From Suilimivivens sp963650485 (lineage in GTDB: Bacteria > Bacillota > Clostridia > Lachnospirales > Lachnospiraceae), in the NCBI GenBank assembly GCA_963650485.1, contig CAVJLN010000001.1, positions 1 through 64,000 on the forward strand: a stretch of DNA of 64,000 nt, written 5' to 3'. Both the position numbers and the translations under genes were made by a program. Positions 52,059 through 60,989 of this stretch are shown piece after piece. Numbering within the stretch: position 1 is the first letter of the stretch; every line of letters begins with the position of its first letter. The notes under the pieces are model-generated. The model was given only the letters and a program-made list of their open reading frames with translations, was not told the DNA's origin and ran no database searches.

Positions 52059-52090
52059 CAAAGAGTTCGCTTGCGAACTCTTTGTTTTTT
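52059..52090 (+). terminator. Strong hairpin with T-run before the IIB gene
   Basis: CAAAGAGTTCGC-TT-GCGAACTCTTTG followed by TTTTTT. Between the PRD gene and the IIB gene this could act as attenuator or antitermination target. The rest of 51991-52226 (with AGTTGCTTTGCAACA) holds no gene. Confidence 0.7.
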
Positions 52091-52226
52091 GAGCAGCCAT
52101 TTTCTTCAGCAGGGAAGCAAAGGGCACTTATGGAAGCGGTAATATACTGGATTGTTAGCAGAAAACAAAAAAACTAAGATAGGTTATGAAAGTAAGAGGA
52201 ATGATTCCTACGAGGAGGTGAGCATA

Positions 52227-52529
52227 ATGGATTGTATTGTTTTGATGTGTTCGCAGGGAATGTCTACAAGCCTGATGGTTCATAAAATGAAGGAAGAAGC
52301 AGAGAGGACAGGATACCAATGTGAAATTGAAGCGTATTCCGTATTGGATATGGATGAGGTGAAGCAGCGTGCAGATGTCATTCTTTTAGGACCGCAGATC
52401 CGTTATAAGCTGGAAAAGCTTAAGGAGCAGTGCCGGAATATCCCAATCGTGGTGATTGACCAGATGGATTATGGCACAATGAACGGAAAAAAGGTTCTTG
52501 CAATGGCAAAAGAAATGATTGGAGCATAG
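52227..52529 (+). CDS. PTS lactose/cellobiose-type IIB component
   Basis: 100 residues from ATG 52227 (GGAGGTGA upstream). The phospho-Cys is in IVLMCSQGMSTSLMVHKM (Cys8), followed by ADVILLGPQIRYKLEKLKEQ, as in the Lac/Chb IIB family. Normally receives phosphate from IIA and gives it to a sugar bound to IIC. Here no IIC gene is adjacent: IIA follows directly, then an esterase and an MFS carrier. It may serve as a signalling relay for the PRD regulator upstream, or work with a IIC encoded elsewhere. Confidence 0.88.
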   Translation: MDCIVLMCSQGMSTSLMVHKMKEEAERTGYQCEIEAYSVLDMDEVKQRADVILLGPQIRYKLEKLKEQCRNIPIVVIDQMDYGTMNGKKVLAMAKEMIGA

Positions 52530-52531
52530 AT

Positions 52532-52855
52532 ATGAAGAAAGAACTGGAAATGAAATGCTGCAGTCTGATCGCACAGGTGGGTGATGCCAGATCCAGTTAT
52601 ATTGAAGCAGTACGGAAAGCGTCAGAGGGAAAGCTGGATGAAGCAGAGGTACTGATGAAAAACGGGCATATGTCATATGTATACGGCCATAAGATCCACA
52701 CAGAATTGATGATGCTGCAGTCCGGAGCAGAGAATCACACGTATGATCTGCTTCTGATGCATGCGGAGGATCAGATGATGAGTACGGAAACGGTTGAGAT
52801 CATGGCAGAACAGTTTATCCGTCTGTATCAGAAGCTGCAGACAGATAAAGAATGA
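52532..52855 (+). CDS. PTS lactose/cellobiose-type IIA component
   Basis: 107 residues, all-helical Lac/Chb IIA fold: MKCCSLIAQVGDARSSYIEA, VRKASEGKLDEAEVLMKNG, HKIHTELMMLQSGA, and the active His in LLLMHAEDQMMSTETVEIMA. Receives phosphate from HPr and passes it to IIB. It begins two bases after the IIB stop and its end overlaps the frame of the esterase, so IIB-IIA are cotranscribed. Confidence 0.88.
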   Translation: MKKELEMKCCSLIAQVGDARSSYIEAVRKASEGKLDEAEVLMKNGHMSYVYGHKIHTELMMLQSGAENHTYDLLLMHAEDQMMSTETVEIMAEQFIRLYQKLQTDKE

Positions 52856-52962
52856 AGATTATGGGATCATTCTGGCAGTATCATAGGAAATCGTTAAGAT
52901 GCGCAGGGTATAACAGAAGAAACCGGAACGATTACAAAGACACGAGGAAAGGAAAGCAGAAT

Positions 52963-54540
52963 ATGGGAAATTTTAAATATAATAATGAGGATACCGTGGT
53001 AACAACAGATAAAGGAAAGATACGAGGATTTTTCAGCCGAGATGTTTACTGCTTCTATGGAATTAAATATGCGAATGCTAAGCGTTTCCAGATGCCGGAG
53101 CCTGTGGAAAAATGGGAGGGCATTAAAGATGCAGTAAGCTATGGATATGTCTGTCCGACAAATGGCACACCGGTTCCGTCCGGAGAGGTCTATATTCCTC
53201 ACCGTTTCTGGCCGGAAAATGAAAATTGTCAGTATCTGAATGTATGGACAAAGAGCCTTCATCCGGAACAGAAAAAACCGGTATTTGTATGGCTGCATGG
53301 AGGCGGATTTGCAGATGGCTCTTCGATTGAACAGGTTGCTTATGAAGGAGACGAGCTGGCTAAGAACGAGGATATTGTAGTTGTAACGCTGAACCATCGT
53401 CTTAATATCCTCGGATTTTTGGATATGTCCTCTTTTGGTGAGAAGTACTGGAATTCGGGGAATGCCGGAATGGCCGATATTGTGGCGGCATTGCAGTGGA
53501 TACAGCAGAACATTGAAGCCTTCGGGGGAGATCCGGGAAATGTAACCATATGCGGACAGTCCGGTGGGGGTGGAAAGGTACAGACCTTATTACAGATTCC
53601 GGATGCAGAAGGGCTATTCCATAAAGGAATCATTATGAGCGGTATTCATGAAGGAGGCAGGGATAGCAAGGAAGACCACAGGGAAATTATTCTCAGGATG
53701 CTGAAGGAGTTGGATATCAAACCGGAAGATGTGGAAACCTTGGAAAAGATTTCCTATCAGCATTTAATTATGGCTTTCAATAAGGTTCAGAAGGAGCTTT
53801 TAGAGCAGGATCGGATTGTTGTCTGGTTACCAATAAAAAACGAATGGTATATTGGCGATCCGAGAGAAAATGGAATGGCAGAATTTTCACTCCATATTCC
53901 GGTGATTGCCGGAAGTACATTTGCAGAATTTGCAAGCCGGGATGATCTGGCACAGACAGAGCAGCTTTCCGAAGCGGAACAGTCTCATCTGCTCCGTGAA
54001 ACCTTTGGCGATGACACCGATCAGATCCTTAAAGTATTCAAAAACGCATTCCCGGATAAAGAAGGAATTGCGCTGCTGGTTGAGGACAGCCTGTGCAGAA
54101 TCCCCACCATCGAATATATCAGAAAGCGTAGTGAACAGGCCGCTTCCTATCTGTATTTATTTGCACCGAAGTTTCAGATGAAGGGTACAACGGAAGCATG
54201 GCATTGTGCCGATATTCCATTCCTTTTCCATAACGTGGACAGAGTTCCCTATACCGATGTGACATCAGCGGGTCATAAGCTGGAAAATGAGTTTATGAGC
54301 ACCTTTATGGGCTTTGTCAAAACCGGAATTCCGGGTGAAGCAAACGGGCAGCAATGGGTATCTGTCAGACCGGATTCCTGTACAACCATGCTTTTGGGAG
54401 AAAACACAAGAGCGGTAGAGAATCTGGATGGTGAAATCATGCAGATTATCCGCAAGCATGTGGGAAGTCCGGATATGAAGGAATTTGCAAAACAGATAAT
54501 ACTGGACAGAGAAAAGAATGGTGTGGATTGGAATTATTAG
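52963..54540 (+). CDS. Type-B carboxylesterase
   Basis: 525 residues from ATG 52963 (AGGAAAGGAAAG upstream; the frame extends 37 codons further without a ribosome site). Carboxylesterase type B signatures: FYGIKYANAKRF, the oxyanion loop WLHGGGFADGSS, NHRLNILGFLDM, and the nucleophile elbow NVTICGQSGGGGKVQTLL (Ser about 198). The His is in AWHCADIPFLFHNV. Cytoplasmic by lack of a signal. Probably hydrolyses an imported ester (plant or drug-like); grouped with PTS relay genes, an MFS carrier and a CocE-type hydrolase in a single locus. Confidence 0.88.
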   Translation: MGNFKYNNEDTVVTTDKGKIRGFFSRDVYCFYGIKYANAKRFQMPEPVEKWEGIKDAVSYGYVCPTNGTPVPSGEVYIPHRFWPENENCQYLNVWTKSLHPEQKKPVFVWLHGGGFADGSSIEQVAYEGDELAKNEDIVVVTLNHRLNILGFLDMSSFGEKYWNSGNAGMADIVAALQWIQQNIEAFGGDPGNVTICGQSGGGGKVQTLLQIPDAEGLFHKGIIMSGIHEGGRDSKEDHREIILRMLKELDIKPEDVETLEKISYQHLIMAFNKVQKELLEQDRIVVWLPIKNEWYIGDPRENGMAEFSLHIPVIAGSTFAEFASRDDLAQTEQLSEAEQSHLLRETFGDDTDQILKVFKNAFPDKEGIALLVEDSLCRIPTIEYIRKRSEQAASYLYLFAPKFQMKGTTEAWHCADIPFLFHNVDRVPYTDVTSAGHKLENEFMSTFMGFVKTGIPGEANGQQWVSVRPDSCTTMLLGENTRAVENLDGEIMQIIRKHVGSPDMKEFAKQIILDREKNGVDWNY

Positions 54541-54555
54541 GAATATCGGGAAAAT

Positions 54556-55758
54556 ATGAGTAAAGAAAAACTATGGACTAAAAATTATACCTGTTTCTGT
54601 GTCACAAATATGATTACCTCTTTCAGCTTTTATATGATCGTCACAGTTTTGATCTCCTTTTTGACGGGAAGCTCTGTGGGGGTAACCAGTGCTGTAGCAG
54701 GAGTCGTTTCCGGATTGTTTTCAATTACGTCCTTGGTATGCAGACCCTTTTGCGGAGCCTTGGCCGATCAGTTCAGTAAGTTCAAATTGATGAGAATTGC
54801 TATTCTGATGATGGCAGCAGGATGCTTTGCATATACCATTTCGAATCAGATCGCTGTGATAGTGATAGCAAGAATTGTACATGGAGTTGGCTTCGCTGTC
54901 AGCAGTACAGCAATCATGGCTCTGACCGCAGAATATATTCCATGCTCCAGAATGGGAGAGGGAATCGGATATATTGGTCTTGCAAATGTGATTTCCTCAG
55001 CAGCAGCGCCGGGATTTGGAATTTATGTTGCAGATATCTTCGGACTACAGGGTGTATTCTATGTCGCAGGGATTTTATGCATCATGGCAGCTGTTCTATT
55101 CTTTCTTCTTAAGGACGAAAAGAAGAGTAAAACAGCAGTAATCAGGAAACTTGGTTTGGGAGAGCTGATAGCAGTCAGTGCTTTAAGATATACATTGGTC
55201 GGAGGCATCCTTTCGTTCACAAATGGCGTGATTTCCACCTATTTGCTGACTTATTCAAAACTGCTTGGTATCTCCAATATCGGTATCTATTTTACCATCA
55301 ATGCGATTGTACTTTTTCTGGTCAGACCGTTTGCAGGCAAGCTGGCGGATAAAAAGGGACTGTATATTGTCGCATTTCCGGGACTGATCTGCGCAACGAC
55401 ATCGATGTTTATGTTGGCTATAGCGAGTCGTTTTCCGCAAGGGTGTCTGGCAGTCATTCTGCTAAGTGGCGTGATTCGGGCTCTCGGACAGGGCTCTGTA
55501 CAGCCGGCCCTGCAGACAGAATGCATTAAGCAGGTAGGTAAGGAACGCAGCGGAGTTGCAACCAGTACCTTTTACCTGGGGGGAGATGTCGGACAGGGAA
55601 TCGGCCCTATGGCAGCAGGTTTTATCATTGGGGCAATCGCACAGCAGCTTACCGCATATCAGGTGGTTTTTGGTATGTGTGGGGTGTTGCTGATACTGGC
55701 AACTGGTGTAATGGTCAGAATTTATTGGAAACAAAACAAAGGAAAAAAACATCTGTAA
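54556..55758 (+). CDS. MFS transporter
   Basis: 400 residues, twelve hydrophobic helices. MFS motif A variant GALADQFSKFKLMRI in the loop after helix 2, and the second-half equivalent GKLADKKGLYIVAFPG. Substrate unknown; importer or exporter for the ester or its products is possible from the position between two esterases/hydrolases. Its TAA stop (55756-55758) falls in a copy of the repeat end TGTAATCATTCAGA. Confidence 0.85.
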   Translation: MSKEKLWTKNYTCFCVTNMITSFSFYMIVTVLISFLTGSSVGVTSAVAGVVSGLFSITSLVCRPFCGALADQFSKFKLMRIAILMMAAGCFAYTISNQIAVIVIARIVHGVGFAVSSTAIMALTAEYIPCSRMGEGIGYIGLANVISSAAAPGFGIYVADIFGLQGVFYVAGILCIMAAVLFFLLKDEKKSKTAVIRKLGLGELIAVSALRYTLVGGILSFTNGVISTYLLTYSKLLGISNIGIYFTINAIVLFLVRPFAGKLADKKGLYIVAFPGLICATTSMFMLAIASRFPQGCLAVILLSGVIRALGQGSVQPALQTECIKQVGKERSGVATSTFYLGGDVGQGIGPMAAGFIIGAIAQQLTAYQVVFGMCGVLLILATGVMVRIYWKQNKGKKHL

Positions 55759-55779
55759 TCATTCAGAACTATGCAAAAG
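55753..55779. repeat. Left-end copy of the MITE-like repeat
   Basis: CTGTAATCATTCAGAACTAT, then GCAAAA, parallels TTGTAACTATTCAGAGCCAT, then GCAAAA, at 8001-8026. It overlaps the stop codon of the MFS gene. No right end is found nearby. Confidence 0.6.
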
Positions 55780-55856
55780 ATCAGATTTTTCAGGTGATAT
55801 GAATTCCGGTATCACTTCAAAAAATATAACGTAACGAAATAAGGGAGGTTTTTAAA

Positions 55857-57410
55857 ATGAAGAAAAAACTAATAACTACACTATTGGCAACAGCTATGGT
55901 AATCAGCACTCTTGCCGGCTGCGGAAGCAGCACAACAGATACGACTGCGTCTGCAACAGAGGCCACAGAATCAGATGGTGCTGCGTCAGACACAGAAGAA
56001 GCGAGCGGAGATAAGGTAAATATCAGTCTTTACAGGGCTACCTTTGGTCAGGCACAGGTAAACAATGAACAGGTAAAGAAGGTTCAGGATGCCATTAATG
56101 AGTATATTGCTGACAAGATTAATGTGCAGATCACTATTACGGATATTCCTACCGGGGAATATACAGAGAAGGCCAATCTTGCACTGGCAAACAACGAAAT
56201 TAATTTATTGTGGACGGCAAGCTGGGAGACTACAATCGGGACTGGTGATTTGTATAAGGCAAATGCAGCGTATGACATTACGGATCTGCTGCCTGGTACA
56301 ACACTGTATGATTCCATGCCGGAATCCATCTGGGTTTCATCCCGTTTTGATGGAAAAAATTATTATGTTCCGGTTTACAAGGAAGCTTATGAGGGATATG
56401 ACATTATGTTTCCATTAGATTATGCTACAGAGTATGGCCTCGATGCAGAAGCTCTTCAAGATATTAAAGTGGAAGACCTGAGAGAGCTTGAGCCATATCT
56501 TGAGTGGTGTAAAACCGAGAAGGAGCTTAAGTATCCTTTCCTGTTATTCAATAAACCCAGCTTTTTCAGAATGTATATTGATAAATACGATTTCTTTAAT
56601 GGTACGGATTCTTTATATGCGGTAGATCGAGCTACGGATACGGTTGTGAATCCTACCCTGACACAGGATTATCTTGATTACTGTACATTAATGTGTGAAT
56701 GGGGAGAAAAGGGATATATTGCAGAATCTGAAGCATCTAAGACCACTCCGGATGGAGTGAATGTAACGAAAAACTGGGGATTGGGTTTTGGAACATGTAC
56801 GCCGGATGATCAGGAAAGTTCTGAACTGAGGAATAATCAGGAGGAACTATATATTGAAGGCTTTACCGGTAAGTACACAAGCTCTAACAGTACGCTTGGC
56901 TCCTGCTTTGCCATTACAACGAATTCTACCGATGAACAGGCAAAGGCATGTATTGATTTCTTAGGTTTGCTGTTTACAGATAATACGTTGGCAGATCTCT
57001 ACACCTATGGTATTGAAGGAGAAGATTATACCTTAGATGAAGAGGGTAAGGTAGTAACAAATAATGAAAACTATCATCACTATGCATGGGAGTCTACTTC
57101 GATTATTCCTCTGACTCTCTGTGCCGGTGAAGCGGATAACAAGGTTCAGCTTTATGAGGAAAAGAACAATGAAGCCCAGGTTTCATGTGCAGCAGGTTTC
57201 CGGTATGATATTACACCTGTTGAAGCACAGTACACGGCCTGCGCAACCATATTTGACCAGTATGGTTACCTTTTGGAGCTTGGTGGATGTGCGTCAGCAG
57301 ATGTGGAATCGACTATTGCTGAATACAATAAAGCACTAGATGATGCCGGATACCAGGATGTACTTGCTGAGTTCTCCAGACAGTATGAGGAATGGAAGAC
57401 CATCAGATAA
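55857..57410 (+). CDS. ABC transporter solute-binding lipoprotein
   Basis: 517 residues. Signal peptide with lipobox LAGC (residues 18-21, MVISTLAGCGSS), then a Ser/Thr/Ala/Glu-rich linker. The large family 1-type body contains ITDIPTGEYTEKANLALANN and FDGKNYYVPVYKEAYEGYDI. The C-terminal part resembles DUF3502 proteins associated with LplB-type permeases. No permease or ATPase gene is near, so it is an orphan that may share a transporter, or act as an extracytoplasmic sensor. AAGGGAGG precedes ATG 55857. Confidence 0.85.
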   Translation: MKKKLITTLLATAMVISTLAGCGSSTTDTTASATEATESDGAASDTEEASGDKVNISLYRATFGQAQVNNEQVKKVQDAINEYIADKINVQITITDIPTGEYTEKANLALANNEINLLWTASWETTIGTGDLYKANAAYDITDLLPGTTLYDSMPESIWVSSRFDGKNYYVPVYKEAYEGYDIMFPLDYATEYGLDAEALQDIKVEDLRELEPYLEWCKTEKELKYPFLLFNKPSFFRMYIDKYDFFNGTDSLYAVDRATDTVVNPTLTQDYLDYCTLMCEWGEKGYIAESEASKTTPDGVNVTKNWGLGFGTCTPDDQESSELRNNQEELYIEGFTGKYTSSNSTLGSCFAITTNSTDEQAKACIDFLGLLFTDNTLADLYTYGIEGEDYTLDEEGKVVTNNENYHHYAWESTSIIPLTLCAGEADNKVQLYEEKNNEAQVSCAAGFRYDITPVEAQYTACATIFDQYGYLLELGGCASADVESTIAEYNKALDDAGYQDVLAEFSRQYEEWKTIR

Positions 57411-57456
57411 TTTCAGAGACAGTAAGAAGACCGGAAATCTTCCAGATAATTGACAG

Positions 57457-57541
57457 AAACGGCAGAGCCTTAGCACGACGATTTTCTGGCATCGGATAAA
57501 TGCCAGCGTTGTGCCGGGACATCTGCCGTTTTATAATAATG
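57457..57541 (+). terminator. Long multi-stem terminator
   Basis: Outer stem AAACGGCAGA / TCTGCCGTTT. Within it GCACGACG / CGTTGTGC and TGGCA-tcggataaa-TGCCA. A T-rich tail follows. Unusually elaborate for a terminator. Confidence 0.7.
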
Positions 57542-57619
57542 GTGATCAACCGATTACATTATATCTATGAAATATCTATGAGAGATGAAGTGAAGAATTA
57601 AGACGGAAGGATGAAAAGA

Positions 57620-59389
57620 ATGAGCGAGGCAAAAGTGATTTCACATTATTATCAGGGACATGACGGAACAAGGCTGGCAGTTGACCTGTATCTGCCGGAA
57701 TACGAACAGGGAGATAAGTTTCCTGCCATTGTATGTTCAGGACCTGGAAGAAGAGAGGAAATCTATAAGGAGTATCAGAGCGTGATTGATCTGCTGCAGA
57801 GGAATCAGTATGCAGTGCTTATAATTGAGCTGAGGGGAAATGGTGCTTCCTTCGGATGTCATGAAGGATTTCCGAATCTTTCGGATGGAAAGGATATTAA
57901 GGCAGTTATGGAAGCAGTTGCCGGAGAGGAATGGAGTGACGGTCAGTTTGCTATGCTGGGGGCATCTGTAAGGGGATTCATTCAGGATCTGACCATGGCG
58001 GCGCATCCTGAGGGCTTAAAGGCGGTAATTCCGTGCGATTGCAATATTGATTTTTATTATCAGATTTTTCCGAATGGAGCCTCCAGAAGCTTCGTAATGG
58101 AAAGCAGTGCGGACAGGGAACCGGTTGGAGTACCGGTGGATGAAGATGCGGATGGAACAATGGCAAAAGCAGCCCGGGAGGAGCATAAGGCCAATCTGGG
58201 CTTTTTGCATCAATATATGATGAATATGCACAGAGACAGTGTAAATCCGGAAATCGGATATGCTCCGGCTATGGTGATTCCGGTCTGGGAACGTTTAAAG
58301 GATACTCTGGAAAGTGGAGTTTTTTATTATAAAAACGGTGCATGGTTTGACCCGGGCGCAACGGCAGCCATGCTCTGCTATCAGATCTTTGGAGGCAGGC
58401 TTCTGATCGGTCCTTGGCGTCACTGCGAAATATATCAAAGTAATAAAGCATTACAGCGGGAAGCACAGGAAGAAATATTCGAGGTGCGTATGCCCAACAG
58501 CAGCTTTGAGTGGGAACAGGATTACCTTGCGTTTTATGATGCAGTGCTGAAGCACAGGGGCAACTATCTGCAGCAGCCGCCGATTCTGTATTATACGATT
58601 GGAGAGAAGCCGGGGAAGGAGTGGAAGTATGCCGATAGCTTGCCGTTTGTCAATACCAGAAGAAAAAAGTATTTTTTGTCAGAAAAAAAGAGCGGCACAA
58701 TAGAAAGCTGTATGGACGGAAGCTTGCAGGAGATATGTGAGGAAGGAAAAAGGAGAGTAACTTATACGGTCAATAAGGATATCATTTTATTCGGACCGGG
58801 AATGACGTTAGACCGGAATCTCGGCAGCAGCTTTGCAAAAGAAGCTGAAAAATGTCTTACCTTTACTAGCGATGCATTGATATGTGAAAGAGAATTGACA
58901 GGAATACCGTTGGTCGATCTGTGGGTAACCTCTTCACACAGGGATGGCATTTTCCTGGCTGTACTGGAGGAAGTGCTGCCGGATGGAAGTACTTTTTTTC
59001 TTTCCGACGGAGCCATCCGTGCGTCCCATGCAAAGACAGAGCCGAATCGGTATTATGATTCGCTGGAGATACCGTATCATCCCGGTATGTCAGATGATCT
59101 GAAGGAGTTAAGCGGTGACAAGCCCTTACAGCTATCCTTCCATCTGGAAGCAATTTCAAAGGTGATTCATGCAGGAAGCAGATTGAGACTCAGTGTTTTC
59201 TGTGGGGAGCATTTTTATCAGCAGCCGGAAGCAGTAGGAGATGAAACACCTGAGATTCAGCTATGGATGGGAGAAGGAACAGAATCTTTTCTTTCCATTC
59301 CATGGATTATGCCGGAAAATACACATTTTTCTGGTGAGGTCCAGACGAAAGAGGGAAGGCAGGAGAAGCTTTCCTGTGTCCAGAGTTAG
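57620..59389 (+). CDS. CocE/NonD family hydrolase (X-Pro dipeptidyl-peptidase S15-like)
   Basis: 589 residues from ATG 57620, with GGAAGG nine bases upstream (ATG 57611 is nearer but too close). Begins GHDGTRLAVDLYLPE, nucleophile in AMLGASVRGFIQDLTM (Ser115; the usual G-x-S-Y-x-G here has Val), His in LIGPWRHCEIYQS, and the C-terminal jelly-roll domain typical of the family (LRLSVFCGEHFYQQPE). Hydrolyses esters or amides. It lies at the end of the esterase/PTS locus and may act on the same compound. No signal peptide. Confidence 0.85.
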   Translation: MSEAKVISHYYQGHDGTRLAVDLYLPEYEQGDKFPAIVCSGPGRREEIYKEYQSVIDLLQRNQYAVLIIELRGNGASFGCHEGFPNLSDGKDIKAVMEAVAGEEWSDGQFAMLGASVRGFIQDLTMAAHPEGLKAVIPCDCNIDFYYQIFPNGASRSFVMESSADREPVGVPVDEDADGTMAKAAREEHKANLGFLHQYMMNMHRDSVNPEIGYAPAMVIPVWERLKDTLESGVFYYKNGAWFDPGATAAMLCYQIFGGRLLIGPWRHCEIYQSNKALQREAQEEIFEVRMPNSSFEWEQDYLAFYDAVLKHRGNYLQQPPILYYTIGEKPGKEWKYADSLPFVNTRRKKYFLSEKKSGTIESCMDGSLQEICEEGKRRVTYTVNKDIILFGPGMTLDRNLGSSFAKEAEKCLTFTSDALICERELTGIPLVDLWVTSSHRDGIFLAVLEEVLPDGSTFFLSDGAIRASHAKTEPNRYYDSLEIPYHPGMSDDLKELSGDKPLQLSFHLEAISKVIHAGSRLRLSVFCGEHFYQQPEAVGDETPEIQLWMGEGTESFLSIPWIMPENTHFSGEVQTKEGRQEKLSCVQS

Positions 59390-59395
59390 GGAAAC

Positions 59396-59417
59396 GCTGA
59401 TTTAATCAGCATTTTCT
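59396..59417 (+). terminator. Weak hairpin after the CocE gene
   Basis: GCTGATT-T-AATCAGC followed by ATTTTCTT. Confidence 0.45.
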
Positions 59418-59500
59418 TAGAGTGGATTCTGATTCAGAACCATTCCAGAAGGCTTTCTTAGAATACTTGTGTTCTTATAAAAGTGAAATTTGCTATGATG

Positions 59501-59535
59501 AAAATGGGTGTCAGATTTTGATCTGCACCCATTTT
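59501..59535. terminator. Bidirectional terminator at the MATE 3' end
   Basis: AAAATGGGTGTCAGAT pairs with ATCTGCACCCATTTT; A-run on one side and T-run on the other. Confidence 0.7.
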
Positions 59536-60890
59536 CCCTGTTTAAAGCGCACAGTTGCGAAGATGAAACGGGAAATCTGATCACCAAGAACGCCCATCCA
59601 GATTCCGATGATGCCAAGGCCCAGTGTATAACCAAAGAAATAAGAGACAGCGGTACGGATGATGGTGACACTGATGGTGGATGCAATGGCAGTGTAGAGA
59701 GTATCACCTGCACCCCTCAGGCAGCCCATGTAGATGACCTGACAGATCTGGAAGATCACGACAAAGATGATGACATGCATGATCTGTACACCGATGGCCA
59801 CAATATGCTCTTCGGTAAAGAACAGGTGATACAGGCCGCTGGCACCAAAATAATAGATGCCGACCAGACATACGGCAATCACGGCGCCTATGAGACGGCA
59901 GGTACGCCCGTATTCCTTGGCAAGCTCCGGATCACCGGCACCCAGACTTCGTCCGATCAGGGCAACTGCCGTGGATTGCAGACCGTCCCCGAAGGAAAAG
60001 GACAGTGCCATGATATTCATGCCAACCTGATGAGCGGCCATTGCATCGGTTCCCTGCGCAGCTGCCATGATGGCGGTCAGCATGAAGCCGATCCGCATCA
60101 GAACCTGCTCAAAGAATACACTGTAGCTAACCTTAATAAGGTTTAAAAAGGCTGCAGCAGCAGGCCTGATCTTATGGCTCATAATATATGGAATACTGAG
60201 AAAGCTGTCCTTTTTGAAAATCGAAACAATACTCATAATACAGGCGACTACCGTTCCGGAAACTGTTGCAAGGGCAGCCCCCTGGATTCCCAGAGCCGGG
60301 AAACCGAAGTGACCGTTAATCAGCAGATAATTCAGAATGATGTTGAGGACGTTGGAGGTTACGTTGGTACGCATGGTAATCTTGGTATTTCCTGCACCTC
60401 GCTGTGCGGAGTTGATTCCCATCTGAATGCAGTTGAAAATCATGCCGCCCATGACAATACGGAAATAGGCAACCGCCCCGTCATGGGTATCCGCAGTAGA
60501 ACCGCAGAAGTTCATAATCGGGCCGGCAAAGGCTACGAGACCGATGCTCAGAATAACAGCAGCCACAATAATAAACAGGACAGCTGTGTAGAGGATTTCA
60601 TTGGCTGACTCCTGCCGCTTCTCTCCGCGTCTTCTGGCAACCAATGCGGAAATCGCCACATTCAGCGCAAAGAATAACGCAAGTCCCAGCAATTTGGGCT
60701 GCGTGGTAAGACCTACGGCAGCAACGGCACTGGATCCAAGGGAGCTTACCATCAGGGAATCGATGAGCCCCGCAAAAGCCACGAAAAAGGATTCCACAAT
60801 CGCCGGCCACGCCATGTCGATGGTGGTCTTTAAGGTTTCTTTGTGATAGTTGTTTTTGGGTTTCTGAAAGTAATTCGTGATGTTGTTCAT
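59511..60890 (-). CDS. MATE-family efflux transporter
   Basis: 459 residues, twelve helices. MATE features: MAWPAIVESFFVAFAGLIDS near the N-terminus, SSLGSSAVAAVGLTTQP, GMNIMALSFSFGDGLQSTAV and AIALIGRSLGAGDPELAKEY-like segment (ALIGRSLGAGDPELAKEYGR). Exports cationic compounds by Na+ or H+ antiport. Single gene, start ATG 60890. Between it and the FtsZ-like gene (99 bp) an AT-rich region shows no gene. Confidence 0.9.
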   Translation of the reverse strand: MNNITNYFQKPKNNYHKETLKTTIDMAWPAIVESFFVAFAGLIDSLMVSSLGSSAVAAVGLTTQPKLLGLALFFALNVAISALVARRRGEKRQESANEILYTAVLFIIVAAVILSIGLVAFAGPIMNFCGSTADTHDGAVAYFRIVMGGMIFNCIQMGINSAQRGAGNTKITMRTNVTSNVLNIILNYLLINGHFGFPALGIQGAALATVSGTVVACIMSIVSIFKKDSFLSIPYIMSHKIRPAAAAFLNLIKVSYSVFFEQVLMRIGFMLTAIMAAAQGTDAMAAHQVGMNIMALSFSFGDGLQSTAVALIGRSLGAGDPELAKEYGRTCRLIGAVIAVCLVGIYYFGASGLYHLFFTEEHIVAIGVQIMHVIIFVVIFQICQVIYMGCLRGAGDTLYTAIASTISVTIIRTAVSYFFGYTLGLGIIGIWMGVLGDQISRFIFATVRFKQGKWVQIKI

Positions 60891-60989
60891 AGAAATCGTT
60901 CCTTAGCTGTCATTCCTGATTTTATCAAAGTATAGTTGATTTAAAGCAATTATACTATTAGTTTATCACAAAATTGAAAAAGTGAACTC

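Noticed and set aside
59508..60146. Plus-strand 212-codon frame opposite the MATE gene
   Set aside because: Asp/Gly/His-rich shadow of the transmembrane gene; no start signal or known fold.
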